Assembly: GCA_023481335.1 (NCBI GenBank)
Contig: JAMCWI010000107.1
Coordinates: 1 to 6,450, forward strand
Length of the DNA stretch: 6,450 nt
Reading direction: 5' to 3'
Source: Bacillota bacterium
GTDB taxonomy: Bacteria > Bacillota > Desulfotomaculia > Desulfotomaculales > Desulfotomaculaceae
Positions 3,800 through 6,450 of the stretch are shown here, in pieces. Made by a program: the position numbers and the translations under genes. The notes under the pieces are model-generated. The model saw nothing but the letters and a program-made list of their open reading frames with translations, ran no database searches and was not told where the DNA came from. Positions within the stretch are counted from its first letter, which is position 1. Every line of letters begins with the position of its first letter.

Positions 3800-6450
3800 A
3801 TGACAACCTTAATGACAGATAAGGCTGCGGTTCAATTGGTGCATAGGCTTCCCGGGCGGGTTCGGTTATGGATAGCCGGTTTAAAGGGGAATCAATCCCT
3901 GGCAGATGAGATCTCCGGGAGTCTGAGTCAGCTGAAGGGGGTTTACAGTGTTCAGGCCAGTCCGTTGACCGGCCGAGTGCTGGTGGTTTTTGATGAAGAA
4001 AGTATAAAGCTGCGGCAAATTCTGCCGGCAATGAAAAAATATTTCCCTATAAACCGTGAAGTGAATAAGCCCCTATCTGGCAAAAGACCGGTGGAACCCG
4101 AGGATTTGCCCATTAAGAAACAGCTGTTTAACGTGGTCCTGGGGGGCGGCGTTTTAGCCTATCTGGGGCTGAAGCATTTCCTGGTGGGTCGCACACCCCT
4201 GGCCAAGGACCCCCATATTTTCAATCTGGCGGCGGCAACTACCATCATCTCAGGCTACCCGGTGCTGCGCAGCGGTTTTCAAGGTTTGATGCGGGGCCGA
4301 ATCAATTACGACCTCACCATGAGTGCTCTGGCCATCGGAACCACATTAGCCAGGGAGAGTATTCCGGGACTGACGGTGATGTGGTTGACCAACCTTGCCT
4401 CATTGGCACAATCGCTGGTGCTGAAACGCTACCTGCAGGCTTTGCCTGCCATACCGGGGAACAGTGAGCAGGGGCAAGCCAAGGAAGAAAAAACAGCTTC
4501 TGAATGGAATGATGCCGGCCAAGTATATGGACGAAAGGTAATATTGCCCATAATGGGATTGGCTGCCCTGACGGGGTTCACCGGAGGGGCAGGTGGCTTT
4601 GGCAGGGCCCTGGCTATGCTGCTGGCTGCCAACCCCTCCCCTGCGGGACTGGCGGCGCCCACTGCTGCGGCGGCAGCCATGGCCGGAGCAGGGAAAAAGG
4701 GAATCTTGTTCAGGGATGCCCGAGCCTTGGAGAAATTAGCAAAGGCTGATACGGTAATCTTTGACGGAACCGGTTCATTGCCCGAAGCGGTCTGCGATGT
4801 GGGGGATATCCTCCCCCTGCCGGGAATCAGCAAGCCAAAATTACTGGGCATGGCTGCGGCTGCGGCCCACCGTTCCGGCAGCCCCTTTGGTTCCACATTA
4901 AAGAAAGCTTTGGCTGCTCGGGGGTATAGCCTGCATGCCCCGGATCTCAAAGGGCTTCAAGAGGCATCGATACTGATGGGGGATGAAGATGTCCTCAGTG
5001 CTGCAGGCATCGATACCAAGTGGGGCGTTTTTAAAGCAAAGCGGCTTAAACATCTGCAGCAGTTCCCCGTTTATGTTGCCATGAACGGCCAGCTGGCCGG
5101 TTTAATCGGCATCCGGCAGGCTAATACAGGGGATCTGCGCCGTTTGGTCAACGGCCTGCTGGGCTTGAGTATCCAGCGTATCGGACTGATGGCGGAAGGA
5201 CCAAGCAGTGCTGTTGAGCAGACTGCAAAGGACCTGGGGGTTCATCATACCTGGTCAGGCCTTACGACGGAAGAAAAAGTTCACCTGTTAAGGCAGCTTA
5301 AGGGGCGGGGACAAAATGTTGCCGTCATCCTTAAGGAAGCCGGTGAAATTTCCGTGCTGCGAGAGGCGGATGTAACCGTCTGTACCACCGAAGGCCTGAG
5401 AAATTACCCTGTGGATGTGGTTATTTCCCATGCCTCGCTGCAAACGGATGCCTTTCGCATGTCCCAAAGAGGGAAGCAAAGAGCAAAACAAAATTTAGCG
5501 TTGGTTCAAGGGGGCAATGCACTGGGGTTGGCCATGGCTTCCACCGGCAGGTTATCGCCCATGGCAGCCAAGGTATACGGTGACCTGATATCGCTGGCAG
5601 TTTGCAGCAATGCTTTCCGGCTGCTTTCCTACAAGGCTCCGGCAATGAAGCAACCTCCCCGGACCTTACCAATGGTAAAGCAGGAGATCGCTGCCGCGCT
5701 GGAGGAAGCTGTGAACCCGGCAAGTTCCTGTCAATGGAACGGGAACCACCCGGCAAAATGCAGCAGCTGGCACAGTATGACAGCAGCCGAAGTATTGCGG
5801 CGATTGGGCACCGACCTGGACAAGGGATTGGCATCCGAGGAAGTGCTGAGGAGAATGAACTTTTTTGGCCCCAACAAGATGGCAGAGGAGAAACCCCGAC
5901 CCTTTATGGCCCGGATTTGGGAGCAGCTCAAGGACTTTCTGGTGAAAACCTTAATGGCATCTGCGGTGGTTTGTGCCATTCTCGGGGAGTTTGGGGATGC
6001 CTTGGCCATTACGGCTATTTTGGTCCTAAATGCCCTTCTGGGTGCCATGCAGGAACAAAAAGCCGAAGGTGCTTTACAGGCACTGGGGAAAATGACTGCA
6101 CCTGCCGCCCGGGTACGGAGGGGCGGCAAGGTGGAGCGTATTCCTGCCGCCGACTTGGTCCCGGGAGATGTTGTGTTGTTGGAGCAGGGGGACGGCATAC
6201 CGGCGGATTTACGGCTGCTGGAAACCCACAGCCTGGAAATTGAAGAGTCTGCCCTCACCGGGGAACCCTACCCGGTTGCCAAACACGCCGGTCAAATTAC
6301 CGATTGTGTGCCCCTTTTAGATTGCGAAAACCTGGCCTTTATGGGAACCAATGTGACCCGGGGCAGAGCGGTAGGGGTTGTAACAGGTACCGGTATGTTT
6401 ACCGAAATTGGCAATATTGCGGGATTGCTGAACAAAAACCACCAGCACTC
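3800..6450 (+). CDS. Pseudo-P1B ATPase module fused to a P2-type cation ATPase (3' end beyond window)
   Basis: One frame is open from ATG 3800 to the window end (883 full codons). Residues 12-85 are an HMA_2-like domain with LPGRVR at 17-22 and no CxxC. Residues 105-615 follow the neighbouring P1B ATPase segment by segment: LPI...LGLKHFL, YPVLRSG, a central membrane pair, a P/N-like region and a final membrane pair with LSPMAA and NAFRLLSY. Catalysis looks lost. There is no actuator domain or TGE between about 216 and 246, CPC is NPS (278-280), DKTGT is DGTGS (322-326), and GDGxND is replaced by LKEAGEIS (511-518). A linker with Cys644, His650, Cys654 and His658 follows. From about 656 a normal P2-type ATPase N-terminus begins: cation-ATPase N domain (TAAEVLRRLG, FGPNKM), two membrane segments (about 713-750) and an actuator domain with PGD (788-790) and TGEP (820-823). 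This part is close to bacterial calcium-type pumps such as B. subtilis YloB. A usual P2 ATPase would bring the whole to roughly 1,500-1,600 residues, comparable with mycobacterial CtpH and CtpI. The ion is unknown; calcium or another divalent cation is likely. Confidence 0.93.
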   Translation, partial: MTTLMTDKAAVQLVHRLPGRVRLWIAGLKGNQSLADEISGSLSQLKGVYSVQASPLTGRVLVVFDEESIKLRQILPAMKKYFPINREVNKPLSGKRPVEPEDLPIKKQLFNVVLGGGVLAYLGLKHFLVGRTPLAKDPHIFNLAAATTIISGYPVLRSGFQGLMRGRINYDLTMSALAIGTTLARESIPGLTVMWLTNLASLAQSLVLKRYLQALPAIPGNSEQGQAKEEKTASEWNDAGQVYGRKVILPIMGLAALTGFTGGAGGFGRALAMLLAANPSPAGLAAPTAAAAAMAGAGKKGILFRDARALEKLAKADTVIFDGTGSLPEAVCDVGDILPLPGISKPKLLGMAAAAAHRSGSPFGSTLKKALAARGYSLHAPDLKGLQEASILMGDEDVLSAAGIDTKWGVFKAKRLKHLQQFPVYVAMNGQLAGLIGIRQANTGDLRRLVNGLLGLSIQRIGLMAEGPSSAVEQTAKDLGVHHTWSGLTTEEKVHLLRQLKGRGQNVAVILKEAGEISVLREADVTVCTTEGLRNYPVDVVISHASLQTDAFRMSQRGKQRAKQNLALVQGGNALGLAMASTGRLSPMAAKVYGDLISLAVCSNAFRLLSYKAPAMKQPPRTLPMVKQEIAAALEEAVNPASSCQWNGNHPAKCSSWHSMTAAEVLRRLGTDLDKGLASEEVLRRMNFFGPNKMAEEKPRPFMARIWEQLKDFLVKTLMASAVVCAILGEFGDALAITAILVLNALLGAMQEQKAEGALQALGKMTAPAARVRRGGKVERIPAADLVPGDVVLLEQGDGIPADLRLLETHSLEIEESALTGEPYPVAKHAGQITDCVPLLDCENLAFMGTNVTRGRAVGVVTGTGMFTEIGNIAGLLNKNHQH

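Noticed and set aside
4429..4950. Minus-strand open frame of 173 codons
   Set aside because: It is antisense to the pseudo-P1B module, Ala/Pro-rich and without a ribosome binding site or domain.
5640..5770. Possible boundary of two separate genes inside the long frame
   Set aside because: No stop codon occurs in the frame, and no clear ribosome site precedes an in-frame ATG here (for example codon 660). A true fusion is the simpler reading.
5602..6243. Plus-strand open frame of 213 codons in another frame
   Set aside because: It overlaps the fused ATPase, which has clear P2-type motifs across this stretch. The alternative product is Gly/Cys-rich with no recognisable domain.
1..6450. CRISPR array, tRNA or rRNA
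   Set aside because: No regularly spaced repeats and no tRNA- or rRNA-like sequence were found on reading the window.

Overview
The window looks like a piece of a Bacillota (Firmicutes) chromosome, most likely a Clostridia/Peptococcaceae type such as Desulfotomaculum and relatives. The grounds are strong G-rich Shine-Dalgarno sites, mixed-GC coding regions beside AT-rich gaps, short U-tailed hairpin terminators, and long HMA_2-type P-type ATPases. The genus is inferred, not proven.

Layout: (1) Positions 1-243 hold the tail of a coiled-coil reading frame cut by the window edge and interrupted by an in-frame TAA. (2) Positions 244-513 have no gene. They hold an 11-bp perfect inverted repeat, a near-identical 13-mer repeat and a stretch resembling an IS256-type insertion-sequence end, and look like a worn accessory junction. 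(3) A minus-strand gene for an unrecognised 233-residue helical protein (554-1255) ends in a clear intrinsic terminator; its reading frame stays open 41 codons upstream of the only ordinary start codon. (4) A minus-strand heavy-metal P1B-type ATPase of 737 residues (1454-3667) also has its own terminator. (5) A 132-bp divergent intergenic region follows. (6) A very long plus-strand gene starts at 3800 and is still open at the window end (883 codons seen).

The plus-strand gene is the main point of interest. Its first ~615 residues copy the layout of the neighbouring P1B ATPase: an LPGRVR-type HMA-like domain, four membrane segments, the central membrane pair, a P/N-like region and the last membrane pair. 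The actuator domain is missing, the CPC metal site is NPS, DKTGT is DGTGS and the GDGxND loop is lost. This apparently dead P1B module runs in frame, through a Cys/His-containing linker, into a well-preserved N-terminus of a P2-type (SERCA/PMCA-like) cation ATPase that continues past the window.

The two ATPase genes are divergent and clearly paralogous over their P1B parts. This suggests duplication, catalytic decay of one copy, and fusion to a P2 pump, with the pseudo-pump perhaps acting as a regulatory, sensory or docking module. The size and layout recall the long mycobacterial ATPases CtpH and CtpI, so the architecture may not be unique, but the role of the dead module appears largely uncharacterised. 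The transported ions cannot be fixed from this window.
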